Assembly (NCBI GenBank): GCA_020466095.1
Contig: CM035807.1
Coordinates: forward strand, 36,026,039-36,090,038
Source of the DNA: Chlorops oryzae
Taxonomy: Eukaryota > Arthropoda > Insecta > Diptera > Chloropidae
DNA length: 64,000 nucleotides
Direction: 5' to 3'
The notes beneath the pieces were generated by a model. That model was given only the letters and a program-made list of their open reading frames with translations. It did no database searches and was not told the origin of the DNA. Position numbers and translations under genes: made by a program. Position 1 is the stretch's first letter, and every line of letters starts with the position of its first letter. Positions 23,901 through 36,092 of the stretch are shown one piece after another.

Positions 23901-24805
23901 GCCACGTCACCGAGACAGATTTAAGGCAGACTGCTATGAAAATTCTTATTTTAGTGTTTCGGCGAATGATCAAATAATTTGAAATGCTAGCACTTGTTTT
24001 CAATCGTTGATCAACGCGAATATCGAACTTAACACTTCAAGCGAATCTAACTTAAGTACATAAATGATTATTTTAAATGCTGTAAATATTTATAAAAAAC
24101 CTATTTGAGGAATGCTTATTCACGCTGCTTGTTTTTTTTTTTGCGGAATTTTTTGTGTTGAGGAATTTGTTGGCAAATATTCCTTACCCTTACAAACTAG
24201 AATAATTTCAACATTTTGTTTGTCCATAAACTTGCACTACCGCTGTGGCCAAACATGATTTCCTGTGAATATTCGCTCCATCAAAGGTTCACGTTTTCTC
24301 TTTTTCCCTTTCTTTTTTTTTTGGTCATATTTGGTCTCACATGCGGTAACGGCAGATTATGAAACACGGAAAACACAAGTGGGATCCACAAAGCATGCAG
24401 AAAAGTGTTTAATTTTTTTTTTGGATTTTATATTTGAGTTTTTTGTTTGAAGTTTGCTTCTCACTTTTTTAACTCAAAATAATTCATAAAAAAAAAAAAC
24501 GAAGAGAACAGCAGATGGATCAGAATGCTGCATTTTAATTTTGAGTTCGGTATTTATCCTCAAATTTTTTCGGGCCGTTCGTTAGCCGTTTGATAAATGG
24601 CGAAAAAAGGAGAAAGAGTTGTTTTTGAGAACTTTCATCTGGCATGGCAACCAGAGAATGAGTTTTTTGATGACCTTGACTCAGAATCAGATAGAGTCTA
24701 AAGCAGTAGTTATTGTTCGTTTTGAAAAGAATACTTCTGGGCTTCGGCATTTGAAGCTGTTAAATACAAGAATAAATTGCTTAAATATTTCCTAATATTT
24801 ATCTC
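20923..24805. other. Unassigned non-coding stretch
   Basis: Mostly AT-rich unique sequence without supported genes. A GTTAAGTTCGCTCAGTGTA end at 21821-21839 resembles the right TIR of the CACTGAGCGAA elements, but no matching left end is found. A less AT-rich, proline-codon-like patch at 23580-23720 has no long frame. Confidence 0.4.
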
Positions 24806-25175
24806 TTAAAGGCTGATTACACGATATACGTTTGGTTACTTTCATTTGGTTAAAATTTGCTACATATGCTCATTTGGCTACAAGTCGTATGTTTGATTCT
24901 CACACGATATGCGCCATTTGTCCCAAAACATATGCATGCCGCCATTTTTCGTTTGCTTCCAAATGTAATTTGGTCACAATTTGGCTAGGAAATTTGTCAA
25001 TAACATTTGGTTGGGATGTTTCACGATATGGCTGCATTGCAAACAAACGTTTGGTTGCGACGTGATGGCCATACGTATGTTTGGTAGTTAAGCGATTTGG
25101 TTTCGATTGGGACAAAATTTGTTCCAAAAACATCCAAAATTTGGTGAGTAACCATATCGTGTATTCAACCCTTTA
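24806..25175. mobile_element. TIR element with reiterated TTTGGTT motif
   Basis: Left end TTAAAGGCTGATTACACGAT and inverted right end AGTAAAGGGTTGAATACACG share AAAGG, ACACGATAT and a following GGTTACT. The 370-bp body repeats short ATTTGG(T/C)(T/C)(A/G)C-like words more than ten times on the plus strand, and ACGATATG several times. No ORF of note. Confidence 0.5.
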
Positions 25176-28100
25176 CTATCTGTTATCTAAAAACAGTTGT
25201 GTGTTTCATTTGTTTTTCATGGATTGAATATCCTTTGTGATTTAGGATATATGCTCAAAATTATTTGCTGTGCGAAAGCTCTTATTTTAAGTCGATTCCA
25301 TCATCCTTTTATTAAGTGCTGTGCAATTTAGGACCCTAATGGCACGTCAGGAATTTCCCTGATGGAATTCCCTAATCAATTATCCTATCTATATAAATGT
25401 GTCATCGCTAGTTTGTCATTATTTGTTGTTGCGTCTGCTATTGTTGCCTTCATTTTGCTTCTGTCATCGGTCACAGTCACATCATGTTTTCTTCATTCTG
25501 TTTTCTTGCTAACGTTTGCATGGCGATTTCAATTTACTTTTTATTTATTTGTTTTTTTTTGCCCATGATTGATATTATAATTTGGATATGTCACTGATGA
25601 CAACCAAATGTAATATGCGAGGCCCTTAACGGAGATCAGTCATCTACCCCTCGTCATTGCTATTTTGCCTTTTGCGTTTCCTATAAGTAATATTTAAGAT
25701 TTTGACCTTGTCTTTAGTAGGCCTACAAATATACATACATATGTACAGGCGGCTTTGTTCTTTCCTCAGGCTGTCTGGTGCCCCATATTAAAGCTCCGCA
25801 GCAAAAAGCATTAAGTTTCATTTAGATAAATTTGTGTGAATAAACTTTTTCTCGTTTCCACCAATTCGTTTCTACTGCTCTCATTTGGACGACCACATTT
25901 TTCTTCTTTATATCGTTCTTCATGCTTATAATTTCCCCATGCTTTGACTTTTTATAGCTACCTATGTATGTGTATTCGTTCATAAAAAGCAGAACTATTA
26001 AATGGAATCAGACTGAACGTCATTTATGACAATTTAGTCCAAAGTCGGTCGAAAAATTATGGATAATGAATGACCTTGATTAGTATTTGATTTGAGAAGA
26101 GATTTTTTTTCTGTGATTCTATTTCTTGTCCATTCATTTTTGTTTTGAACACTAACAAAAGGTCCTTTTGTATCCTAGCTTTTGACTAGATTTAATCATA
26201 TATGGAAGATAATGACCACAATAAATTATGTCATATGGAAATCTTGAATTATGTTTGCTATATTTGGAAAATGAAATAACATTTTCTTGTCTCAGCGGTT
26301 TTTTGACTCATTAATTTAAGAAATTATTAATTCAATTTGCGATTCCTTGTGATACATTGAATACGAAATTAATGTGCAAAATTTAACAACGGGAAATAAG
26401 TTCAGTAGTGGAAAAAGAGAAACGCGGCCTATTGTGGCAAAATCAGAAGACGCAATGGCGTAGGTATAGGAACTTAGTACTGAAAACGAGCTCTGTGCAT
26501 TAAGGGAGGTTAAACTCTCTAGAAAATAACATTTCTGCGTATAAGAAAGCAAATTAAAATTTCTTATATATTTATGAATTAAAATTTAAGTGCGATATTC
26601 CACTTACGGGAATGTGTATTTGGAATCACATTTTGTTGAAAGCCGCCTAAGCCTCGCCTCAAGTGCGAATATGTAGCACGATTGCCATATGAAAAGAAAA
26701 CGTTTGGTGAGGTCTCAACCATATTTCCGATATATTCTGGATTTCCGAATACCCCGAAACGAAGACTTTCTGAAAAGTGGTCAAAATATTCGCTGTAGGC
26801 AAAAAAGTAAATCCAGATCTGACGTAAAACTTTTTCTCATTCAAGTTCCATCAGAACTTTTTGAGAGACATTTTGATTGCAAAAACCTGGCTAAAAATAT
26901 CACTTGTTCCCTTAATTTAGAAATGGGAAAATTATAAAATATTTCCGATAAAATTAGCACCTATTTTTCTGAATTTAAAGCTCTATCAAGACATGAAATA
27001 AGTACCTACAATAAGGGAAAAATAAAATGCCGTAGTAAGTATCATTTTGTTGTGAAAAGTAGTCGGGGCAGCAGCTATGGATAAAGAAATTTCAACATTA
27101 TTTGAATACAAATTCGGGGAAGTTGTCATTGCGATGAAAGAGCCCCACGTGTTTTATGCTTCATGACACAATTTCAGCCTACCACGAAAAATGGAACATC
27201 ATACTCACAAAAATATACATACATACGAGTAAAAAGTAAATATCTAACATGAAGACATGAAGGTAATTGGGTGCGGAAACACTGAAAGCTATCATGCGAG
27301 CTCGATAGAAAAAAATGAAACTCACAAGCCCAAACATGCGTTAAATATTGAGGGTGTGAGATTAGTGAGAAAATACACACTTGATTGTCTTCCTACTCCA
27401 TTTTGCCATACATATCTATCATTCCAATGCCATTGACGACGAAGACAAGTTTAGAGCATAAATTTTTGAATGAAAGGTAAAAAAAAAATCGTAAATGCGC
27501 AGAAATATAATTACAAAATTTTAAAATAGAAGCAAAGAAGTCGGATATCAAATGAAACGATTTCGGTAAAGATGAAAATTTTAGGACGGATGAACTGACG
27601 CGTTTCTTTAAATAAAACAATAAAGTAAGAAACGATCTGTGTTTTTTTCTTAAAGCAGAGGTCCCCGCAGTGCGTTCTGAGGAGCTTTGTTCCTAGCTGT
27701 GGCGGCAGTTTGCTATCGCGCTTGCCTATGCACAAATTCTAGCTTTAAAGATCGTCGTTGCAAACCGGAAATTCCGTACAAAAAGCGTACATAGAAGTTG
27801 GGAACCTTGCTTATACGAGTGTAAGTGTAGGAACTGATTGTTACTCTGACAGAAGTGGTTTTGCCGAACTTGAACTTGGTCGATTGTATGTACGTAGTCT
27901 TTGATCTCTTTGATATGATGATTGGTCATGTGCTGGTCTCTTAATTAAGTCCCAACAGCACCATACGAAAACCATTTCGATGCATGATTGTTGGCAGAGA
28001 CCCTGCTGTCACACTGAGGGATGTGAAGCCCGTTATCTTCTATTAAGGCGTATGTGAATATGATTAATTTTTTTTTTTTACTTAGCAAATAGAAATCTTG

Positions 28101-29196
28101 TGCGGAAAGCTTTCGTAGGTATAAGCACAAGGATAAGCTATGTATTTGTGCTTATCTGTTGGCTCCGAAAAGCTACCAACTTTGACACACTGTACAACCA
28201 TGACGCCATCGACGGGCTCTCACGTTCGTTGTCTCCCCACTAAACCGCCAGGATTCGCGCAGATTCATTTGGCATGCAAATGACAAATGCTTGTAAAGCG
28301 GTCGGTTTGATTCTCTCCATTCTCCCATTTTCGTCGTACCTATTTTTCCTTTTTTTCCGCATTCTCGTACGTACATTCGACTTTCTGTTATATTTTTTTA
28401 TTCTTTGCAATTTTTATGCCTCTTAAGCCCCTGGCTTAAATTTTTTCCTGGAGACATATTTTATTTCCGTTTTTTAATGCCATTTTTTATTTAGACTTGT
28501 AATTCGCTTTTGATTTGCTGGAATTACGTTTTTCAGTTTTTTTTTTCGGTTTTTCTTACATTTGTGTGTTTTTTCTTTTTTGGCCGTGCCCAACAATATC
28601 CTGTGTTTCCATTTTCCGTATTTTTTTTTTTACTGTTTCGGTCGTTCGGTGTTTCGTTTTTTGGCAATCTGAAGCATAAGCTCTTCGTACTTACGCGTCA
28701 CCAGCGCCGTATATCATTGAGGCTGTCACGTGAGCCATTCCGTGATTTCATTTCATGTCTGATTGGCGGTAAGTGGTTGAGCAGGTTGAGAGGAAACTGC
28801 CGTACCTTAATGTCTTTATCGGGACTTAGGTGTCACGTTGACTCTGACCTTCTGTCGCTTTATTGCCTTTCATTGTAATGCATATGCATAGCCTGAAACG
28901 TTTCGGTTACTTTATTACGTAAAGTTTGGAAAAGTTCGGTAGGTGTTAAAAATGTAAAGATATAAAAAATGAATGACGTGAGGCGAATAAGAAAATTCAA
29001 AATTCAATCTCTCGAATGGATAATGTTGATTTCATGTTTATGAAGAAAGTGAAGACGAAAACATTGCCGGGGGCTAAGCCATACCAAAAAGTTGGACTTT
29101 TTGTTTTTTGAGAGGATATGAGTGATGCCTAAACAATACCATTTGAATTGCTTTTTATGATTCTTAAATATCGATGACTCAATTAGTTTGTGTTAA
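25176..29196. other. Unassigned non-coding stretch
   Basis: No supported gene. Less AT-rich patches at 28170-28300 (with ATGCAAAT octamer at 28275-28282) and 28670-28870 (with a strong donor-like GGCGGTAAGT at about 28765) could be regulatory or a non-coding exon. The 122-codon frame at 28510-28878 is phenylalanine-rich poly-T translation and is not called. Confidence 0.35.
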
Positions 29197-29362
29197 GGGC
29201 GAATTACAATATGGCAATGGTAGCGGCAGTGACAGTTTTCGAAAGAAGTTTTCTGATGTCAGCATCGCATTTAATGCCATCGTAATCACAAAAACTTAGC
29301 GTACTTTGATATTGAAGATTTTTTCTGAAAGCTGGTGAATTCTTTAATTTTTTCATCCATAT

Positions 29363-29454
29363 TAGGTCTGTTCCCATACTGCACGAAACTGCCCAAAACA
29401 ATTTTCATACAGTTTTCAAAAAATTGGGCAGTTTCACGTACGGGAACAGAACTA
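29363..29454. mobile_element. 92-bp foldback nested in 29197-29857
   Basis: TAGGTCTGTTCCCATACTGC pairs with the inverted TAGTTCTGTTCCCGTACGTG; both continue with GAAACTGCCCAA. Nearly the whole unit is stem. TA lies at each edge. Confidence 0.7.
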
Positions 29455-29482
29455 TTTTTTTTTTCACTTTGCTTGTCAAAAT

Positions 29483-29672
29483 TAAAGGCTCAATTACTCT
29501 TGATTGAACTTTACTTGACTTAACTTAAGAAATCTGTTCTCCACTGATTCTTATCTTAACTCAAATTAAGTTTTCATTAACTGCTCCCATAGAAAATGTA
29601 CTAAACACATCAAGTCAGCTGATTAAATAAGTAAAGTCAAGTTACGTTCAATCAAGAGTAACTGAGCCTTTA
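29483..29672. mobile_element. 190-bp TIR element nested in 29197-29857
   Basis: TAAAGGCTCAATTACTCTTG, continuing ATTGAAC, pairs with the inverted right end TAAAGGCTCAGTTACTCTTG, continuing ATTGAAC; pairing then carries on through ACTTGACTT. The arms are about 40 bp. TA is present at both edges. Confidence 0.7.
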
Positions 29673-30228
29673 AACAAAAATCTAAATTTGAAGGAAACAA
29701 ATTTAAAATTCAGTTTTCTTCTTTTGAAAGCAGGGCAGGATTTTTCGAAAATGTTCTAACCAGGCCAGCGATGCGCATTGCAACTTCCGTATTCTTATTT
29801 GCTTAGTATCAACCAGTGTGCCGCAAAACTACCATTGCCTTATTGTAATTCAGCCTTTGATGTTTCAGAATTATCAAAGAAAATACTTTTTCCTATTTAT
29901 TTGCTTTTAACTTCTCCCAGGGCTTAACATAGGCCCCGAAAATTAGTTTAATGTGTGGCATTATCCTAGTACAGCTCCAAAATTTATTAGATAGATTCTC
30001 ACATCATTTTAAACGCACTAAGTGCTTTTTGCACTGTTCAATTGCAATTCCTCAAATGGAAATAATAAGTCCCGAAGTATTATATTGAAAAGACAGTTAA
30101 ATAATATTGTTCGACTAATTTGACTTTTTTGAAAACCAGCTGCTAAGTGAGTCTTCAATCAATTTCAAAACATCTTTAAAAATAATAAAATAAAAATAAA
30201 AAATATAATAAAAATTTCACATAGATAA

Positions 30229-30644
30229 ATATCGTTGGCTTAAAGTGTAAACCTGCTAAGTCCACTCTTAACCGATTCTGACTTTTCGATGTCATTCGAA
30301 AGAAAAAAGCACACTGCATCGTCGGGCAAAAAAATCTATTTTAATTTCAAATTTAAATAAAATACGGTGATGAGTAAAACTGCTAAGTCCAACTGTGGTC
30401 AAAGTTCACAGCTAACACCAACAAGTGACTCCAAGTAGACTTTGTATAGTGAAGTGACTCCAAGTAGACTTTGTATAGTGCAGAGAATCGAATTTAGAAG
30501 AGACTTCATATAGGAACAAAATAAACCATCCATATTTTGGGTTGCCTTCCCAAGCTTGAAGTCTTGAAAAAAAAGTGTTTCTTGTTTACCCTGTAAAGTT
30601 TTTAAATTGTTAGTTAACAGGTTTACACTTTAAGCCGACGATAT
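30229..30644. mobile_element. 416-bp TIR element with internal 29-bp duplication
   Basis: ATATCGTTGGCTTAAAGTGT, continuing AAACCTG, at the left pairs with the inverted right end, one mismatch in about 27 bp. The interior repeats AAACCTGCTAAGTCC-like words and has a perfect tandem duplication of AAGTGACTCCAAGTAGACTT with TGTATAGTG at about 30423-30481. No ORF. Confidence 0.7.
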
Positions 30645-33518
30645 ATTATTGACCTTAAGCTCGAAGAAATTTCTTATATTAAAATATTAATTCAAAGATC
30701 GAATAACACAACAAAACCAAGGTATCTTAAAAAATTCGATATCAAACAGACATGCTGGCTTATGCCAACATGCCGACTCAAAGCCTCGTTTTCAAGTGTT
30801 GAAATTGAACGAGTTTCATCCGAATTTTGAAAAGCATTCCAATTCAATGTTTTTGAAATGGGCGCAACACATGAAACATTTCTCAGATCATCGCAAAAAG
30901 TTGTAGAAACAGAGGAAAAGTTGCAATTAAAAATAAGCAAACCCAGCAACATCGACCACACATGACATCGGTCTTACCGCATTCGACTATTAGAGTAATT
31001 TGTTATTATTGCTCATTGGGCATGTAATTGAATTAACTTAATTGAATTGAAGCATAACAAATGAACGTTGATCCAAAGAAAGGTGACAACTGAGGTATTT
31101 TCACCTGTTTTCTCTTCGCTGGTTTTCCTAATGATTGTAATGATTATTTAATCTAAAAATACACCGATGGATTTGTTTTAGTTTTCGTCTTGTTATTTAC
31201 AGAATACTTAGGACCTAGCTGTATTCGTCTTATTTTTCTGGACATTTTTAAAGTTTAATTAACAGAGAGTGGAATTAGTTAATAAGAGAATTGCGAGCAT
31301 TTAAAAAACTTTGAATAGTATTGCCGTAGCATGGATATTGTAGTTTCAGCGATAAATTCAATTATGGATAGGCATTAACATATAGCGTATTGGTGTGACC
31401 TTTCATTTTGACATCGATGGTGTGGCGACATTTCGTGGCTTGCTGAGTTCAAAGAACAGCAGCGTAGCGACTGAAACTCGGAATATCTAAAGAGGGCCAT
31501 ACGAAACTAATCCAATTACCTGCTATTGAAAAGATGTGGCTATTACCAATCGTCTAACTTCTTACACCTCCGCCAGTGAAGTTTATTTGTCTCAAAATGT
31601 CTTTCACTTAAACTCAAATGGCAGGCTTCGCTTTTTCCATACGAGCGGAAAACCGCATAAAAAGAAAACAGTGCAAGGAGCCCAACGCCCTTAAAAGTTA
31701 TTGAAAATTTGTGTGTGCCCTTTTCCAAAATGTATTATAATGGTAATTGCGATAGAATCTTTGTGTGGGCAACAAAAAAGAAACAGAATTTTTTTATATT
31801 CATATATGTATATATGATCGAATTCTCCCTCTTATACCGTTTGAGAAAGATATAAAATTGATATAAGATTAAAACGGCCAGAGTAAGTTCCTTAAAACAG
31901 TGCCAAAAAGTGAGCCAAATCTGATGTGATGTGATTGCAAATGAAATATTCATGATGCGTGCTTTCGCCCCAATGTTTAGTGACGAACGAGTGAAGTCGA
32001 TTCGTGCCATGTGAACTGTTGTTTAACGAGAAAGCTCCACAGCCACAGGAATGTGGGTTTGCTCCGACATAAAAAACGTCACCGACAACAGAGAACGGCA
32101 TTAAAAATAGAATAGGTCTCATCAGAGTTTCACACGAATTCTTGTATTCACCAAACTTTGTTGAACTTATAGTTAAGAAAGCGTTGGTTCAAAGCACGAC
32201 ATAACAAAACATAACACAAAATACCCAACATACACACACACAAACACGCACACACATAACAATAACGCTGCCACCGAGAACAATGTAAAGCCCGCTAATT
32301 TGTTAGACTGAGTCTGCGGTACATCGTTCACTTCCTTTGCCCTGCAGCTACAGCTTTCATCACTTCCGCTGACGCTTCAGTCAGTTTTAGCTCTAGCTCC
32401 ACACCTCAACATGGCGGTTTAGCTAGAACCGTTTCCATATGTACACATGTATGTATGTGCACATAAGCATTCGTATATATTCTAAGATTGCCAGGTGGAT
32501 ATGACTTCCAGGAATATGTACGCTCATGCAGAGTGTGCAAAGTAAGACTCCACCGCAGGAAATGGTGGTATCAAGAGTTCGATGGCTAGTCCACACACCC
32601 TACAGGGAAATAGTTAACGCGTCATGATGGTGCGCACGAAAGTATGCAGTTCTTTGAGGTTTATTTAAGTCGTTCAAATTCCAATTTAAAACTTTTTAAT
32701 TTGCGAAATTTAAAGGGAATCCAAAATGGTTCGTGTACGTAACTTGATTGCAAAAACTTAATCAGAATATGTGAACATCAACTTTCATCACATTCAAATC
32801 AAACTTCAAGTCAATCACCTTCAGCTCAGCTAAGCTAACATGTATGTATGTGCGCGGGCTCTTAAGCCCTAGCCTTAAGCAGTTTTCATAGATAAATAAA
32901 TATCAATTTTTACGTCAGGTCGAACGTCAACGTCAGTCCTCTCAAATGAAGACAACTCGCGGTACTTATTGCAAGCGTGCCATAAATGCAGGGGCTTTTA
33001 AGTCCAGAAGTTGGCTTCCGACTTAATTTTACTTACATATATGTATGTACACGTGTACATATATGTTTTTGTTTTCCAAATGGCTACTGAAATGTCACGG
33101 TTATCGTCGTTACAGTCCACCCGCTGGGTCTGTCATTGGTAACAATAAGGATATCATCGTATGTTGTTGATTTATTCCTGGACGGCTGAATGTCTTGCGG
33201 TGTTTTCATTAATATGTAGCTATTAACTTCTTTAATAAGAAGATTGTTAGATAGCTTTCAAGAAGTCTTTCAAGCTTATCAGACTACTCGTATTAAGCGA
33301 CTTAAAAATATAAAGTTTTGTTTGGGTAAGACGAACTAGTTTGGTAATATTGAGAAATTTCTTCTTTAAAAGTTTGCGTACCAAGCGGAGGAACACGCTC
33401 GACTAGATTCTTATATATATACCCCCAGACAGAATTAATTTTTTCACTATATTATTTATATCACCAGTTTTCTTTTCTTTTGTATCAGAAGCAGAAGAGA
33501 TTGAAATTTTCCCCATTT
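30645..33518. other. Unassigned non-coding stretch
   Basis: No supported gene. A (CA)n-like tract lies at about 32232-32257 and ATGTATGTATGT/ACATATATG runs at about 32445-32457 and 33036-33066. A GC-richer patch at 32300-32420 carries TCAGTCAG, as at 3133-3180, without a coding frame. Confidence 0.4.
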
Positions 33519-34032
33519 TTTATACCCAGCGCAAGCAGGGTATATTTGTTTTGTGCGAATATTGTAACAGCCAGAACTAAGCTACGTAGATATAGACATA
33601 TATATACATATATTCTTGATCAGGATCAAAAACTGAATCGATTTAGACATGTCCGTCTGTTCGTCTGTCTGTGTTCGGATCTCCTCGGAAACGGTTAGAC
33701 CAGCCAAGTCGAAATTTGGCACACACAAGTATATCGGGATTCGAGTATGATCCTAAGTAAAAATGGGAGACATCCGACCTATGCCACGCTCACAAATGAA
33801 TTGAATGTGTTTTCAGTTAAATGCTTGTAACTTGCGAACCACTCAACACATTTTATTGATATTTGGTGTACTGGTAAACTACGTAAAGGGACATAACCTG
33901 GAAAATGGACGCCGTCCTTCTCGAAACACGCCCACAAGTAAGCCCACAAATAAGGGTTTATCGTAACTTGGGAAGTAAAATGCGTAGAAGCTTCAAATTC
34001 GCAACAAAGGTTACCCAAGGCAAATGAAAGGT
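33519..34032 (+). mobile_element. DINE-1/Helentron-like element, family B, truncated
   Basis: Starts TTTATACCCAGCGCAAGCAG with GGTATATTTGTTTTGTGCG, then TTGATCAGGATCAAAAACTG, TCGATTTAGACATGTCCGTC and TCTGTCTG, GATCTCCTCGGAAACGG and GTCGAAATTTGGCACACA. This order parallels the leader of Drosophila DINE-1 (TTTATACCCG, TTGATCAGCATCAAT, TCGATCTGGCCATGTCCGTC, recalled from memory). One partial copy of the 127-bp unit remains before the right end is lost near 34032. Confidence 0.7.
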
Positions 34033-34585
34033 GTTTATGCGAGAGAGGTGAATAGGGCACTCACCTTTTAATTCCCAGGATCGACGCGTTGACTTGGAGC
34101 TGATTTCCTTCCGATGTGGTGGCTTCTGCGGTGGTTTTATAAGTTTACTGCACGACGCGGAAGTTCGTTTTAGCACGAGGGTTAAATTAAGAAAAACAAG
34201 AAATTAAACACATGCTTCCATGACGGCTTAAACCAATATAATCTGTAGAAATTGACTTGGGTTCGTTCCTTTTTTTGTTGCAAATTAATTCACTTAAACT
34301 TATTTCTTTTAGTTCACGTTATGATTTTTTTGTTCTTATTGACTTTTCTGGCGGAACGGCGAGGCGCGTTCTCACGACAACGATCAAAGACTGAGCCGTC
34401 GTCGCTGGAGGTCGAACTGTTGAACGCGAGAGAGCAAAGGGTTTCATTAAATCGGTTCGATTAAGGGCTCGCCCCCATTAAGGGCTCGCCCCCATAGCGG
34501 CTACGGCTACGGCGAAAAACGGACAAAAGGTGTAGGGAAAAAATTTCTATATTCCTCTCAATACTATCACCCGATACTAAATACT
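34033..34585. other. Non-coding stretch with a short tandem duplication
   Basis: No supported gene. AAGGGCTCGCCCCCAT is directly duplicated at about 34463-34495, followed by CGGCTACGGCTACGGCG. Confidence 0.45.
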
Positions 34586-34599
34586 AAAGAGCCAATGGG

Positions 34600-34665
34600 C
34601 TTGAATTCAAAATCGAACATCAATCTAGGCGCTCACTCTATCCACTGAGCTACGACAGACCTGCG
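34600..34665 (-). repeat. tRNA-like module or tRNA pseudogene
   Basis: On the minus strand GTCGTAGCTCAGTGGATAGA (box A, about 34637-34656) is the canonical tRNA D-arm sequence, followed by a box B-like GTTCGATTTTGAATTC (34603-34618). The B box and stems are degraded, so a functional tRNA is unlikely. No flanking TIRs were recognised, unlike most other modules here. Confidence 0.5.
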
Positions 34666-34857
34666 CATGGACTTATTAAAAAGAAGAAGAAAAGAAAGAA
34701 AGAAAACCAAAACGTTTCATTCCCATTTTGTTCCTATACCGTAACGATGACACGGTGATCGTGAATGCCGGAGATTACTCCGAATTTTGATGACTAACCC
34801 ATGAACGTGTCACTAGTGATTGCCAATGATATTCATGTAGAAATATCATTGGAATTG

Positions 34858-35990
34858 TGGGTTTGAAATAGTAGTACTTGCAGCTCTAATGTCATGCTGA
34901 ATTCATCGATGCTGTCATCGGAACATTTTCGGTTGGGAAATGTTACATCAATAGATCAGCTTTGCATGATTTTTAGAAAATCCCTGTCTCAAGGCAAATT
35001 TATTGGTTGGTGGAAAATTGCTTTTATTTCTCAGATATTTAAGGCTGGTAATAAAAACAATATTGAAAATTATGGATCGATCTCTAAGCTCTCTGCAGTC
35101 AGTGAGATGTTCGAGGTTATTGTCAGAGATAAAATATTTCTTGCCGTTAAAAATATTATTTCATCTTCGCAAATTGGCTTCTTTCCTGGAAGATCAACTA
35201 TCCCAAATCTTTGTCCTTTTTCAGAATATTGCAAAAAACTTTTTCGAATGGTCTACAAGTTGATTCGGTGTACATTGACTTCTTGAAGGTATTTGACAAA
35301 GGGTCGCCATTTTTTTAAATTAGCAAATTTGCTATAATGGATTTTTATTCCAAGTTTCTTCTTTGGTTAGAATCATATCTAATTACCAGAACTTGTATCG
35401 ACTGTTTCGATAACCACCAATCAATGCCGTTTTTTGCTACCTCTGGAGTACCTTAAGGTTGTATGAATGGTCCATTACTTTTTTGCCTCTTTAGTCTTCG
35501 TATATAGTCAGATTTAAACTCTCTGATTGATTATTATCTTGCAAACCGTCTCTTTCTTAACGTAAAGAAATGTACATTTGTCACCTACACTAAATCGAAT
35601 GATATTTTTAACACCTCTTATTCACTCTGAAAGTTGTGTTTGACTCTAAATTTTCTTTCATTACTCACTTGCATTATACCCTTCCCCTATGTTATGCAAT
35701 GTTAACAATATAAGGCGAAATAGTTTCAATTTTTCTGACCCGTACACTGTGAAAGCTTTGTATATTTCCTTGGTAAAATCTGAACTGGAGTATGCTTCAG
35801 GTATTTGGCACCCTTTGTCTGCGGTGCAGGGGAATCGCATTGAGCGCTCGCAGAAAGCTTTTATTCGCTTCTTATCATTCTCGTTGTTTGCTCATAGGTT
35901 TGAAGACCCTGCGGTCACGCAGAAGAGTTCTCTCACTTCTTTTTCTATCTTATATTGTGAGTTAACGGATTGATTGCCCTAAACTTCCCA
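34858..35990 (+). pseudogene. Decayed LINE reverse transcriptase (jockey/I-like)
   Basis: Pieces of a non-LTR retrotransposon reverse transcriptase appear in order but in different frames. First comes WWKIAFISQIFKAGNKNN with ENYGSISKLSAVSEMFE and SSQIGFFPGRST (34990-35200). Then KVFDKG (about 35288), WLESYLITRT (about 35365) and FFATSGVP followed by a stop (about 35435-35455). Then GPLLFCLF and LFLNVKKCTF (about 35560). The last piece is LYISLVKSELEYASGIWHP with RIERSQKAFIRFL (35757-35880). The stretch that should hold the catalytic F/YxDD motif between GPLLF and NVKKC is missing, so a deletion removed the active site. Several frameshifts and stops are present. Endonuclease and 3' end are not seen. 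Clade assignment is by motif memory only. Confidence 0.8.
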
Positions 35991-36092
35991 ACCTGATGAA
36001 TCTTATATATAAGATATATGTAAATCTACAAATACGCTAACAAAAAATTTTTCCGCGTTCGTTTAGCGATCCTACTGAACCGATTTTTATAC

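Larger units (their letters stand above)
29197..29857. mobile_element. TIR element hosting two inner foldbacks
   Basis: GAATTACAATATGGCAATGG (from 29201, continuing TAG) pairs with an inverted copy ending at 29851 with one mismatch in 23 bp, extended outward by GGC/GCC. The interior holds two further inverted-repeat elements (29363-29454 and 29483-29672). No coding capacity. Confidence 0.65.

Noticed and set aside
28180..28300. GC-richer patch with octamer ATGCAAAT
   Set aside because: A single motif without clustering is not enough to call an enhancer.
28510..28878. 122-codon open frame on the plus strand
   Set aside because: Its product is mostly phenylalanine from poly-T runs; no domain, poor start context, and a donor-like site inside is not paired with a plausible acceptor.
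34894..35286. 130-codon frame as an intact gene
   Set aside because: It is one fragment of the decayed LINE reverse transcriptase, shifted out of frame before the next conserved block.
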